Shown here: one piece after another, positions 21,806 through 33,330 of the stretch | How positions within the stretch are numbered: the stretch's first letter is position 1 | How the letters are laid out: every line of letters begins with the position of its first letter | Assembly (NCBI GenBank): GCA_017165825.1 | Contig: CM029377.1 | Coordinates: 23,678,386 to 23,742,385 of the forward strand | Origin: Hepsetus odoe | Lineage: Eukaryota > Chordata > Actinopteri > Characiformes > Hepsetidae | Reading direction: 5' to 3' | Length of the DNA: 64,000 nucleotides | Notes under the pieces: model-generated | Told to the model about the DNA's origin: nothing | The model's database searches: none | Seen by the model: the letters and a program-made list of their open reading frames with translations, nothing else | Translations under genes and position numbers: made by a program

Positions 21806-22016
21806 TAGGGTTAGGGACTATGCTCCAGGATAAAGAGGTCATGGGTTCAAATCCCAGGCCAGTAGGTTGCCCTGAGACATTCTTGTGCAAGGTACCATCC
21901 CCGTCACTGCTCCCTGGGCACTGGATGTGGCTGCCCCCTGCTGGATGTTTGCGTGAGGATTAAAAGCAGAGGTTGATTTTGTTGTGTTTCACTGTGTGCT
22001 GTGCTGTGTCACTCTC
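21806..22016 (+). mobile_element. SINE family B copy
   Basis: It contains the AGGTCATGGGTTCAAATCCC B-box region, the GTAGGTTGCCCTGAGACATTC block and the TGTGCTGTGCTGTG end. It includes GCTGCCCCCTGCTGG (21930-21944), whose reverse complement matches the CTCF core. Confidence 0.8.
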
Positions 22017-22079
22017 ATATCTACAGCATCGTCATTCCAACTGCATCGTCCAGTCTGGGAAGGCATTTCCTTTATTTTT

Positions 22080-22340
22080 CACTCACTCATTTTCTGAGTC
22101 GCTTGTCCTGATTAGGGTCGCAGGTGTTTGAGTTTATTCCAGCTCTCACAGGGTGAAAGACCTGGATGGGTCCCCAATCCATCACAGGGCAGGCACACTG
22201 ACAAACAAACTCACACTCACACCTAGGGGACAATTTAGCATCTCTAATCCACCTGACGTTCATGTGTTTAGACGGCTGGAGGAAACCGGAGCTCCTGGAG
22301 GAAACACATACAAGAGACATACAAGGGATATACAAGAGCC
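22080..22340 (+). repeat. Dispersed repeat with CACTCACTCATTTTCTGA start
   Basis: It shares an ordered series of blocks (GCTTGTCCTGATTAGGGT, CAATTTAGCATCTCTAATCC, GGAGGAAACCGGAGCTCCTG) with 57915-58215. No coding was seen. Confidence 0.75.
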
Positions 22341-22464
22341 TTGTGCACTTTGTTTGTCTCACTGTGTGCTATGATGCACAAGGACAAATAGTCACTTTCA
22401 CTTTCATCACCGCACCACAAAACCTACCAATGCTTGTCTCCGTACATGGTTATCTTTGGCTTGC

Positions 22465-22565
22465 ACATATCTAATAAAGTGGCCAGTGTGGAAATAAAGG
22501 GTAGGTGTTTCTAATAAAGCGGTCAGTGAGTGGAAGCACAAAGGTAGGGGTTTCTAATAAAGTCC
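22465..22565 (-). repeat. Dispersed minisatellite-like repeat (CTTTATTAGAAAC unit)
   Basis: On the minus strand three CTTTATTAGAAACnCC units alternate with TTCCACTCACTGACC; related to 12911-13015. Confidence 0.65.
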
Positions 22566-22927
22566 TGTCTCATTCCTCTTCCTCTCATTAATTCAGGAGG
22601 ATTCATGTGAACGACTTCCTGTCTCCTGACCTGATTGTATGGAGGCTTCAGTAGAAACATGTGGGTGTTTGAGAGAGAGAGAAAGAGATTGTCTGCATGC
22701 ATATGTGTGAGCGGTGATGCTTAGCCCAGATGCCTTTGATGTATGTGTCAGAAGTGTGCATGTGTGTGAGTGTGTGTGTGTGTTTGTGTGTGTGTGTTTG
22801 ATATGCATTATGCATGTGTTCCTCTCATCCAGCCAGTTGCCACATCAAGGCCAATGATTCCATAATAGGATTCAAAACAACGACCCGTTTATACAGGCAA
22901 ATCACCAGCTGCCAGATTGACCTTCCA

Positions 22928-22965
<38 letters not shown>
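22928..22965 (+). repeat. (CA)n microsatellite
   Basis: Perfect dinucleotide run. Confidence 0.95.
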
Positions 22966-22968
<3 letters not shown>

Positions 22969-23268
22969 AGCGAACTGAACAGAAGCTTGACAGTGGTTGT
23001 GTTTGATATGCTAACACTTGATCTCTGAATGCCTTTTGGTATACCCGAATAGAAAAACAGTTTTGTTTCTGCTGTAGTTTGATTGGTTAGTGGAGCTCTT
23101 ATTGTCCAATAGTAGGTTTCTTCAACACAAACAAATACCAAATATTTCTATCATTATGACATATCGCTGCCTTATTCTTCCCCTTTATTTGAGTCCTATT
23201 CTTCCCCTATTTATTAGAGTCCTATTTGTAGACACCTTCATATAGATGTGACTATTAAGACTTAAGAC

Positions 23269-23269
23269 T

Positions 23270-23351
<82 letters not shown>
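23269..23351 (+). repeat. (GT)n microsatellite
   Basis: About 80 bases of uninterrupted GT. Purine-rich AGAGAG sequence follows at 23540-23890. Confidence 0.95.
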
Positions 23352-23353
<2 letters not shown>

Positions 23354-24559
23354 TTTAAAGGTATATTTTCTGATAAAACTGTTTGATCTCTGGTCAGAGA
23401 ACTGTCACACATGAGTCTACATCAGTGCTAAGCTTGATCTCCACAGGAGCCTAAATGGAAACCTTGATGATGGTGTGTGTGCTAGTGTGTATGCTAAACA
23501 CACCACCTTTACTTCCCAGTTGAAGATACACCCGGATTAAGCATTTCAGGCAGGGGAAGAGAGGGAGGGGTAGATTGAGAGAGAGATATTTTGGGTAGTC
23601 AAAAAAGAGAAGGCTTGAGGGAGAGAGAAAAGTCTCTAGAGAGATGTCAAGAAAGAGCTTTTGAGGGAGAGTGAAAGAAAAAGAGAGCTTTGGGGAGAAG
23701 AGTGGAGAAAGAAAGAGAAAGTCCTCTCAGGTGAGAGACATGAAGAGGCTCAAAGGAGAGAAAAAAGGAGAAAAGAGGGCACTCTGTGGCAAGAAGGCAG
23801 AGAAAAAGAAAGACACGCTGAGAGTGGGTGAAAGTTCCAGGGAGAGACCTAGAAATTAAGAGTGGTGGAGAGAAAAAGAGACAGAATTCAAAATGCACTC
23901 CTCTTTCTGGTGGTAAAAACACCGTAAGTCTGTTAAATTTGTTACTACGTCACACAACAGCTGTTGATCTATCGATCCTCCAAAGCTTATCCCGGCTTCA
24001 CGGCCATGCATTAAGATCAGTCAGACACTGGAGACTCCACTCTGAGCCATCGAGAGATTTATGAGTGATCCACTCTTCTCTTTAAAAGCTGACACCCATT
24101 CACCTTTTCATTTAATCCCTGCTCGTCCCCTGTGCACGGCCCTGTATATATCTGAACTGAAAAATTGCCCCTGCCACCCCTGTGACAGGACCATAAGTGC
24201 CTAAGAGTGTAGTTCATGGTTCTTGTGTAGCTTAAAGGAGAAGTCTATTGATTTTTCCTAATTTTACACATGCGTTGATGTTTGACCAGTGGCACCTCTG
24301 GCATCTTTAGCTGCATCTACTTCCATTTGATCAGCTTCACCCTCCACAGTTATAGACTCTAGTCCATTTGTTATAACACATCATTTATTGGCCACCTTCA
24401 CCAGAGAGCAGGTACTACTTGTGAAAAGCTTTAACCCTTAGTTACATATGAATCACAACTGCACAGAAATATGTTTCAGACCCGCTGTGGATCAAAACTG
24501 TTTGCTGCCGTTGTAGCTCCTATGCAGAGAAAGTGAAGGGAAAGTGACTTCAGCACTTT

Positions 24560-24708
24560 CGGAGCAGCCGTATCCTGCACCCAGGGGGGCAGTAATGGGG
24601 ACTGTACTTTGCTTAAGGGTACCTCAGAGTTACCTCTTGATCTGGAACCCAAACCCACAACCTTCCATTCATGAAGCCAAGTTCCAAACACTGGGCCACC
24701 GCTGCTCA
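24560..24708 (-). mobile_element. SINE family B copy, diverged
   Basis: The minus strand shows GTGGCCCAGTGTTTGGAAC, GGTTGTGGGTTTGGGTTCC and AGGTACCCTTAAGCAAAGTAC in the family B order. Confidence 0.65.
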
Positions 24709-26656
24709 CAGCATGACTAAATTATGCCTGAACCAAGACTTAGTGAGATGGAAAACTCACTAAGAGGATGAAGAAGGCACACGGACGTCCCATTTCAGAA
24801 CAGGTTTTGTTCAAAAACATCGAATCAGGTGCACATTGAGAACACCTTATGGATATTTCAGACTAGTGGACCACTTATTTCACATTCTTCCACTGTTTCG
24901 TCAAAAGGTCTCTTTTGGAAAAATAGTGATTCTGACCCATGAATGAATGCTGGTTGTGATGTACTTTCAAAGAAGTGGTCAATATCGTCATAATACAACA
25001 ATTTGATTCAATCTCCCAGAGGATTTGGTGAACATGCTGGTGTCATTCAGTAATCTGATGTAATCTTCTCTGACAATGCCCCTGGGATTTGTTATCCACT
25101 CCGTCTTTAATAATCACCATCACTGCCAGCATCTCCTTTATCAGGCTCTATTGTCAGTTGTGTTTGAAGAGAGACAAAAGCTTCACCCCGTTTTTCAAAA
25201 GGCCTGTCAGGTCTACCACTTTGAAGCTTATCAAAAGGAAGGGAACGATGCCGTCCCACTCTGATCGTCATTAAGTAACCATCTTATCTCAAATTGCACA
25301 AAGGCATACTAGATGTTCCAAGGGTTTCTTAGTGTAAGTGTAGCTCTTAACTGAAATTGATACACCCTTCTCTAAGAGTTTCTAATGAATGAGGGGGAAG
25401 CAGAGAAGCTTTGGAGAACACATGCTTGCATGAGAAGAGCTTTAACCCTTACATCTGCATCACGTCGTGCACAATTTCAACGGCAACCTGGCCTTAGCTC
25501 AACAAAACCAAGTTCCAACCCCACTGTAGATATAAAATTTCACACTGTGGCCATTCCAGGTCTTATGTAGTCTGGCTAAATTATGTTTGAACCAAGATTC
25601 CAACGGTGAAACATATTAAGAAAATGAAGAAGGCACACTGATGCTCAACAGGGAGTTGGTTATGTTAAAAAAATTAACCATTTGGAGCAATTGGATCAAA
25701 AATAAATTGGTTCAGAACTTGAAAGGTTGGTTCCCATCTGGAACAAAAAGATTTTCCATCAGATGTACATCAAGCAACTCCCTACTTTAATGACACATCC
25801 TTAATCACAATCATTCAGCTCAAAACTGATGGTATCACTGGTTGTTTCGCTAGATGGATACAAAGTATCCTAAATGGCACCTCTTCAAGAACTGGTTTGA
25901 GAGGAACCACTAATCAGGAAAAATATTTTTTTTTCATTGAGGTCTAACATTTCATCCTACATGCTTTGCAGTTGTGTTTGTATGCAACGCACATTTGTCA
26001 TTAGCGTGAACAAAGCTGCACACGGAGCCTAATCAGTGACATCCCATGAAGCATCTGTGTGTCCTGAATGTCAACAGCAACGAATGAATACACGTGCAGC
26101 ACAAACCTTCATCTCAAAGGTCATCAGCTCAGATCAGCTTGCTTCTGTTTGTGAGTGAAGGTGAAAAAGGCTGGATGGTTTATTGCATCATCAGGTATGT
26201 GTATCTTCACAGCTTTAGCTTGAAAATGTGAATGAAGCCTGAGAGGAAACTAGACCTAGTACAAAAAATAGGAGGAAGAAATGTGGAGGAGAACTAAGAC
26301 TCAAAACAAAAAATGCCATCAGAGCATTAAGAGCCATCCAAGGACACTAAAGCAAAACACACTAAGAGCACGAGGCAGAAGCAGTGGCGCTACAAGGGAA
26401 GCCCATCTCTCTCTGTAATGCACCGCATATGAAATTATAACAAGCAGGACACGTTTTCCAGAGCCAGTGGAAAGGTCTGTAAAGATCTGCCAGAAGATCA
26501 AGGTGTAGTGAAGGATGACAGAAATAGGGCAATGCATTGTACATGGCTTGTCCTATGAAAACCACTAGCAAACTGGAAGGTTTAGAGGTTATCTCCCTTG
26601 GTTCCCTGATTTACAGGTTCTACAGCTACTCAGTGTTTAATTGAAGTGTTTCAGGA

Positions 26657-26822
26657 TGAGGGGTGTGTGATGTGTGGGTTTGAATCCCAGACTAGTAGGT
26701 TGCCCTGAGGTACCCTTGGGCAATGTATCATCACTGCTCCCCGGGGTATTTATATTGGTCCCCCATGTTGCACAATGTGTTAGGGTGAAAAGCAGAGGTT
26801 GCATTTCTTTGTGTTGCATCCA
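26657..26822 (+). mobile_element. SINE family B copy, truncated
   Basis: It has the GGGTTTGAATCCCAGACTAG B-box region, TAGGTTGCCCTGAGGTACCC and CATCACTGCTCCCCGGG. The 3' end is GTTGCATTTCTTTGTG. Confidence 0.75.
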
Positions 26823-27544
26823 GCTACATTTAAAAAAAATGTCTATTATTATTACTGTTAGATCAAAATTCTATATACAGGCATCCTGCATGTCATCCTG
26901 TATGTCATTAGGATGCAGAAATCAGTGTTGGCATGGTATTGATATCTCAAACATCCTAGCAGGAGAAGAACCTGAACCAGAAATCCCACATAAAGTATTG
27001 GCTGCTTTGAGTTTTTGTGGAAGGGGGGTTGAGCTCTTTCAGCTTTTATATTTATTGCTTAATTGGGTCCACTCGAAAGTGTCCTGTTCTGACATAAACC
27101 GGCATGTTTGTGTAACTGTTGATCATTCCTGACAGAGAACACCACGGAGATCCACTTGCTTTTGCTGCTACTTGCCGAAAAACATTTTGGATAAAACCTA
27201 ACCAGCAAGCGGAAATCTGATCCTGCCCCGAGCCTTTGTGTTACACATGAAAAATTAGACCAAGCCTGATATTTTGTCAGGCCTCACTGGGCTGAGGTCA
27301 GATGCCATCTTTCTTTGCAAGGCTGAGAGGATACACCATGACTACCTGAGGCTATCCTAATTTTGGTCTGAGGATGAAGAACGGAGTAAGATCAGGAGTA
27401 GTCCTAGATTTAGAGCTCATACAATGGTTAGTAGCTTCCATGCAGCTTTGAAAGTCAAGTCCCTGACTGAGCATCCATTTTTTCTAGGTGTGTTGAGAAG
27501 GTCTTTTTATGTAAATCCACCCGTCCTACTCTGAACGGCTGCCA

Positions 27545-28150
27545 GTGTGTAGATCTGAAAATGTGCATGGTCGTGCATGGTTGTTTTTATCAAGGCACTG
27601 CTGCACTTTGGATGAAGGGACACCACCTTCTCTGAAGACTGAACCACTTCTCATAGCCAATCAGTCTATCCATCGCAATATCAATGTAAAAATCACTTCT
27701 ATGTCTCTGGAAAACCTGGGTGTTATAACTGAAGACCAGTTGTCTTCTTCTGATCATGTTGAGTCACCTGGTCATATCGCTTTTCTCTTGCATCATAAAG
27801 AAAATCAGGTTGTACCTGATTCCTGAAGGTCCAGAACGTGGCATCACTCTGGTTGTTCTATCAGCCAAATAGGGCTCGTATCCACTTCTCACTGAGCTCC
27901 CCTGGCAACCCATGGCTGTTCGAAATTGAAGTCACCAACACTGACCTACAGCATGACTTGATCTGCTCCCTTATACTCCTCATTCTTTATGTTCTTCTAA
28001 GGTCTTCTGGCTTTGTCATCCCTTCCCATAAAGCAATCTCAGTCCAGAATGTTCTCAATCCTGGTTCGCAGATGGTGGAATTGAATCCCAAACTCTATCA
28101 GAACAGGGTTCTTATCTAGATTCTTGAAGACATATCTCTTCTGAGAACTG
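27545..28150 (+). mobile_element. Remnant of a CR1/L2/Rex-like LINE (RT C-terminal region)
   Basis: One frame gives SLENLGVITEDQLSSSDHV, close to the NLGV...DQLSF..H segment in the thumb region of fish CR1/L2-type RTs. A further frame near 28060-28130 gives a WN-IPNSIR-like block and SRFLKTYLF, like the end of such proteins. Many frameshifts and stops. Clade assignment is by eye. Confidence 0.5.
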
Positions 28151-28317
28151 CTCTTCTCTTAACACCTCTTTATTTAATTTCATGTATATTTTGTAGCAAA
28201 TGTTCCTGCAAACCTCTCAGCACACTCTGGCTTGAATGTTTTAATCATTCACAACATTGTTAAGTGAGTAAATATGAATCTTTAAAGTGGCTTCAAGTTT
28301 CCTGGCTACTGATCTGG

Positions 28318-28690
28318 GGACATATTTGATTGAGATGTCACTTGCTTTGAAAAAAATGAACTAAATGTTAGTTCTAATGTTATGACAGTGGCGTGTGGAG
28401 GCATTCTGCAGCCACCAGCATGACGTTTACAACATCGGACATGAATGCCAACATAATGCAATCCTGCTCTGCAGCAAAGGCACACGTATCTCCAGTTTGG
28501 CTGCTCATTTAGCCACTAGCCTTTAACCATTCATTTTAATGCACTTTTCAGGTTTGAGAAACTTACACTGATTGTCAATTACATAATGAATGCATCACAG
28601 CCTGAATCCCACACACACAGTACAATACACCAAGGAGGTACTGGAGAAATGAATGGAATTAAATACATCATGAATTAAATCACAGTGGCA
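28318..28690 (+). repeat. Local direct duplication, unit 1
   Basis: About 370 bp matching 30602-30965, with shared blocks AATGAACTAAATGTTAGTT, GTTATGACAGTGGCGTGTGG and GGACATGAATGCCAACATAA. No gene was recognised in either unit. Confidence 0.85.
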
Positions 28691-29064
28691 CCTTATAGTG
28701 GCTCCTTTGCAATTAGTGCTTAATGTGTTGAACGCACAAATTAGGCTCTACATCGTACTTTATTAAAGCCTGGTTTCGTCAATCTTTTTGGCTTATGCAG
28801 AAAAATAACTAGTTTTTTTCTCATTTTCCAGACTGTTCTCCATACTTCTGTTCCTGTGTTTTCAAGACTGACGCATAAATTAGCTCAGTTTTGAATTGAT
28901 TGGATTGATTGGATTGATTGGTATAAAACAAACTATTTGGGCAGAAATCTTCTAAATTGTCAAAAATCTTCTAAATTGTCAAAAAATCAAACAAAGAAAA
29001 ACTTTGGCTGCTATAATCAGAAACAGTTGCACATTTACAGTGAATCTGCTGAGAAAAGCAAACA

Positions 29065-29092
29065 TACACACACACACACACACACACACACC

Positions 29093-29132
<40 letters not shown>
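29065..29132 (+). repeat. (CA)n microsatellite
   Basis: Nearly perfect CA run; (GT)n runs follow at 29239-29278 and a further CA run at 29518-29570. Confidence 0.9.
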
Positions 29133-29133
<1 letters not shown>

Positions 29134-29237
29134 CACACACGGAGCCCTTTGCCTATAGGAAGTCACTCTGAGTCTAAACTATTGCTGTCAAAGTCAAGCT
29201 AAAAGCCAAAGATGATTTATTATGGCAGGGTGAGCCA

Positions 29238-29280
<43 letters not shown>

Positions 29281-29514
29281 GCATGTGCATGTGAGAGAGT
29301 GTGTGTGTTTGTGCGTGGGGGGGTGGTTTCAGTTGACATAGACAATCAGAAGTGATCTGTCTTGCCCTCCCTTCACCCCTGAATCACGAGCAGACACCCT
29401 GGCATGACCTTTGACCTTTAAAATACAAAGGCCATGGCTGAAACTCCAGAGGGTTTCTTTCTCTCCTTGTCCCTTCAAACCCTTCTGTCACTTCACAGAA
29501 GTCACACTGACACG

Positions 29515-29551
<37 letters not shown>

Positions 29552-29657
29552 ACACACACACACACGCGCTCACGCACAGGAAGGGCAGGTGCACACTGGA
29601 GCCTGAAGGCTTATTCTTCTCTCATGTTTAGCACCTGGTGTGCTATATACACATACA

Positions 29658-29785
29658 GTCAGTCAGTCAGTCATTTTCTGCCGCTTGTCCCAAACAGGGT
29701 CGCCGGGGAGTGCTGGAGTCCAACCCAGCTCACACAGGGCGAAAGACGGGGGACACACCCTGGACAGGTTGCCAGCCCATCGCAG
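29658..29785 (-). mobile_element. SINE family A copy, 5'-truncated, perfect 12-bp target duplication
   Basis: It is flanked by TATACACATACA at 29646-29657 and 29786-29797. It holds only the 3' half of family A, with a (GACT)n-type tail. 5' truncation with a perfect target duplication is the signature of LINE-driven target-primed insertion. Confidence 0.88.
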
Positions 29786-29814
29786 TATACACATACATAC
29801 ATATCTATATATAG

Positions 29815-29985
29815 TGGGGGGGTGGTCTAGTGGTAGGCCTATGGATCTATGGACCAAGCAGTCACAGTTTCAAATTCCATCTCTAGCATCACCACCATTG
29901 GGTTCCTCAGAAAGACCTTTAACCCCGAGTTGTCCCTGTGATCAGGACATGGAAGTCGCTGGATAACAGCATCTGAAAATGTAAA
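29815..29985 (+). mobile_element. SINE family C copy, diverged
   Basis: Head GGTGGTCTAGTGGTAGGCCT, a CAGTTTCAAATTCC B-box region, GAGTTGTCCCTGTGATCAGG and a GATAACAGCATCTGAAAATG end. Confidence 0.7.
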
Positions 29986-30114
29986 TATATGTGTGTGTGT
30001 TTCTAAACTATAACTGGGATCGATCAGGTCTATGGTTTGACATACTTAAATGTTTGTGCCTCCGATATTATTTATAATAAATATAGTATTTATGATTGAT
30101 CTTCTTGCATATAA

Positions 30115-30500
30115 ATCAATCAGCCAAAACATTAGAACCACTGCCACTTGACATGAATATTGATGATCTTGTTCCTGTGGCTCCTGTTAAAGGCTGGTAC
30201 ACACTAGACAGTAAGAGAACGGTCGGGTCTTGAAGTTGATGTGATGGAAGCAGGAAAATTGGGCAAACTTAAGGATCTGATGAAACAAACTATAAGGACT
30301 AAACATCTAAATCAGAGCGTCTCTGAGAAGACGTGTCACGTGTGGTGTTCCTGGTGTTCAGGGGTTGATACCGCCCAACTGGTCCAAGGAAGAACATGTC
30401 ATGGGCACTGAGAAGCTGACTGATGATCATGAGTGCAAAGGCTAGTCCATCTGGATAGTACATAAGAGCTACTTCAGCACTAAAGACTGTTAAAGCTGGA
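30115..30500. repeat. Dispersed repeat remnant
   Basis: Blocks AATCAGCCAAAACATTAGAACCACTGCC (in parts) and CCAACTGGTCCAAGGAAGAAC resemble a common fish interspersed repeat, known by general familiarity rather than by a search. Non-coding. Confidence 0.5.
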
Positions 30501-30601
30501 TGTTAGAACTGCTAACTGCTAACTGCTGTTTGAATATTTGGAGCAAATGTAAATGTTTAAATCGGTAAATCTCTTCAACCAGGTTTACTGGCAACCGTTC
30601 T

Positions 30602-30965
30602 TGGGACATGTTTGTTTCATATGTCACTTTGGAAAAAATGAACTAAATGTTAGTTTTAATGTTATGACAGTGGCGTGTGGAGGGATTCTGCAGCCAACAG
30701 CGTGACGTTTACTACATCGGACATGAATGCCAACATAATGCCATCCTACTCTACAGCAAGGCACACATATCTCCAGTCTAGCTGCTCATTTGGCCACCAG
30801 CCTTTCATCATTGGTTTTAATGCACTTTTCAGGTTTGAGAAACTTACACTGAATGTCAATTACACAATGAATGCGTCACAGCCTGAATCCCGCACACGCA
30901 ATACAACAACCCAGAGGAGATACTGGAGAAATGAATGGAATGCATCATGGATTAAACTGCGGCGG
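30602..30965 (+). repeat. Local direct duplication, unit 2
   Basis: Counterpart of 28318-28690, about 2.3 kb downstream in the same orientation, with roughly one difference in ten bases by eye. A 171-codon open frame starting here (30675-31190) has no recognisable domain and is probably chance. Confidence 0.85.
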
Positions 30966-31199
30966 CATGTTATAGTGTCTGCTGTAACTGCTAATGCTGG
31001 TTATCCTGGACAGATATCTGAACACGGTGCTGCACGATGTGGGACTGCAAGCTGCAGATCGGTCAGAGTACCCATGCTGACCTCTGTCTACGCTGGGCAT
31101 CAGGACTATTGTACAATAGAGGAATGGGCTGATGGATGTGATGGATGTATTATGGGAAGAGCACAAGCAATAAGAGTTCTGACACAATAATCTACCACA

Positions 31200-31238
<39 letters not shown>

Positions 31239-32502
31239 ACACATTGATGCTGTCATAAAATGATCATTCTCTTGTTTGCTGTGCACCTCAAATGCATTAT
31301 AGGAGATTGGAAACTCTATCTATGAGCAAAGGTGTGTGTGAGTGTATGTGTGTGTGTGAGTGTGCCCGCATGCATGAGTGAACACCCGCCACAGTTTGCA
31401 CTCTTAAAATTAATGATACAATATCTGTGATGTGGTAGAGAAGTCAGTGTGGAGCAATATTGCAGCAGCCGATCAGCGGCAATCATTTGATCTGCTAGGA
31501 CAGGATAAAGGGCTAATTCTGAAATGGCATTTTAAAATGTCATATATGTTATCGGTGCTGGCAGAAGGAAAGGGGCTGATGCAATGCTCTGCCGCAGTTT
31601 CATCATTGTCACGGTGCAATCAGTGTCCTACAGCTGGGACAATGTGGTTAAAACACAATATCACAATATTTTTGGAAATTTTTAAAAATATTGTTGCGAC
31701 GTATGGGTGATGTGTAGTTGTAACCGCATGAAAAGATGATCTAAGTATATTTTAACGGGAATATCAATGTGATCATGGCCCATATTTGCACTGCAGTGGA
31801 TCTAAAGCTGCATCGACACATTGTCGATTTTTCACAATGTTGTTCATATTTTTGCTTCAGGATTCATGAATGACAAGGTTTTTGGTTCTAACTTTCATAG
31901 CAGCCCCTGTATCTGACTGGTTTCAGAGGCAGGAGCAGTGTGGGATCATCTCAGCAGATCTGATTATTTCTTTCCTTTTTGCATACTTGCTCTCTAGCAG
32001 GTAAACCCAATTCCTTTGGGCTAATTTCACTCATTTTGCAATTAAATGCACTAATAGCAGGCAGAAAGAAGCATTGTGATTAAATCAGTCCAATTTGTGC
32101 CCAAACGGCATCTATTATGCATCCACCAGCAATTATATCAGTGTTAGAAAATGTGGGCGCCCATGCATGTGTCGACGTGTGTTGGAGTGTGAACCCATGC
32201 AACACATCTGTGTGTGCACTTTGCACGCTCCAGCGATGACACGCGTTGTTTTTTAACGATTAGCTTCTGGTTGCACTGACCAGCACACCTGCAGGTTGCT
32301 GTGGTGTCTAAACAGATGTTTCGAAACATCTGCACACAGGCAGCCTGAGGCTCTGAAGGTGATGATGCAGGTGGATTTGATTAGATCAATTAAAATAGTT
32401 TATTTATACATATTGGTGATAAAATAAAAGTGAAGGGTCGTTTTGAACTAAAATATCTTTAAAAAACCTCCAGTCGGATGTGTGTATAAAGATTGAATAA
32501 TC
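30966..32502. other. No gene recognised
   Basis: Non-coding; a CA run lies at 31196-31245 and GT-rich sequence at 31330-31365. Confidence 0.55.
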
Positions 32503-32835
32503 TTTTGGCTGCTCCCGTTTAGAGGTCACCAAAGCAGATCTTCCATCGCATTTCTTCCAGTCCTCTTCCTCTTTCACACCGACCTCCTGCATGTCCTCTC
32601 TCACCACATCCATGAACCTCCTCTTTGTCCTTCCTCTTCATCTCTTGCCAGGCAGCTCCATCCTTAACATCCATCTCCTAATATACTTCTCATCTTTTCC
32701 TGTCCAAAGCAATGCAGTCTTGCATCTCTGACTTGTCCAAACTGTCCAAACTGAGCTGTCCCTCTAGTATATAAATTCCTAATGCTGTCCATCCTCGTCA
32801 CCCTCAACACAAATCTGCGAAGTAGCTCCTCCAAC
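32503..32835 (-). mobile_element. RTE-like LINE 3' end fragment
   Basis: The minus strand encodes a MDVVREDMQEVGVKEEE segment equal to the C-terminal end of the RTE-like LINE at 4690-6092. It ends toward 32503 with the GACCTCTAAACGGGAGCAGC-type 3' terminus. Confidence 0.7.
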
Positions 32836-33262
32836 CCACACTGCTAAAATCCCTAATTGAATAAAATGAACAAACTGGATCAGGTGAGATCTGAATCAAA
32901 GCATTTCCACCCCGGGAGATAAATTCCGAAAGAATATACATAAGAGCGATACTCTGTGGGTGTGTGTTGCGTGTTTAAGGGAGTCTATTTAGGAGTTTGA
33001 CAACACGACTCTGCTTTTAAAGGTTGAGCAGGTGGACTCCTGTTCTCAGGAAGAACACACTCCTGCCTCTAAAATATACATGATATCAGCTCACAGCCAA
33101 GCAGGCCTTCACCAGCCCTCCTTTGCTCCTGTGGGTCATTGTGTATTAAAAGTATTTGGACACAAAGCCAAACTAATGTTCTCTCAAAACACAGGAGCTC
33201 AGGTTAACCCTTAGTGACCCAAACAAATCCCAGTTATGGAGGCAACTTAGCGTAACTGGGCG

Positions 33263-33264
<2 letters not shown>

Positions 33265-33326
<62 letters not shown>
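33265..33326 (+). repeat. (TA)n microsatellite at the 3' end of a LINE
   Basis: About 62 bases of TA directly abut the TCCATCCATCCATT tail of the neighbouring minus-strand LINE. Another TA run occurs at 35159-35187. Confidence 0.92.
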
Positions 33327-33327
<1 letters not shown>

Positions 33328-33330
33328 ATC

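Larger units (their letters stand above)
23352..27544. other. No gene recognised
   Basis: It contains a purine-rich stretch (23540-23890) and SINE B copies at 24560-24708 (minus) and 26657-26822 (plus). There is a diverged direct duplication: about 24410-24830 and 25425-25660 share ACTAAATTATG.CTGAACCAAGA-type and ATGAAGAAGGCACAC blocks. Open frames are short and without domains. Confidence 0.55.

Noticed and set aside
30675..31190. 171-codon open frame
   Set aside because: It lies mostly in the local duplication, the sister unit is not open in the same frame, and no domain is recognisable.
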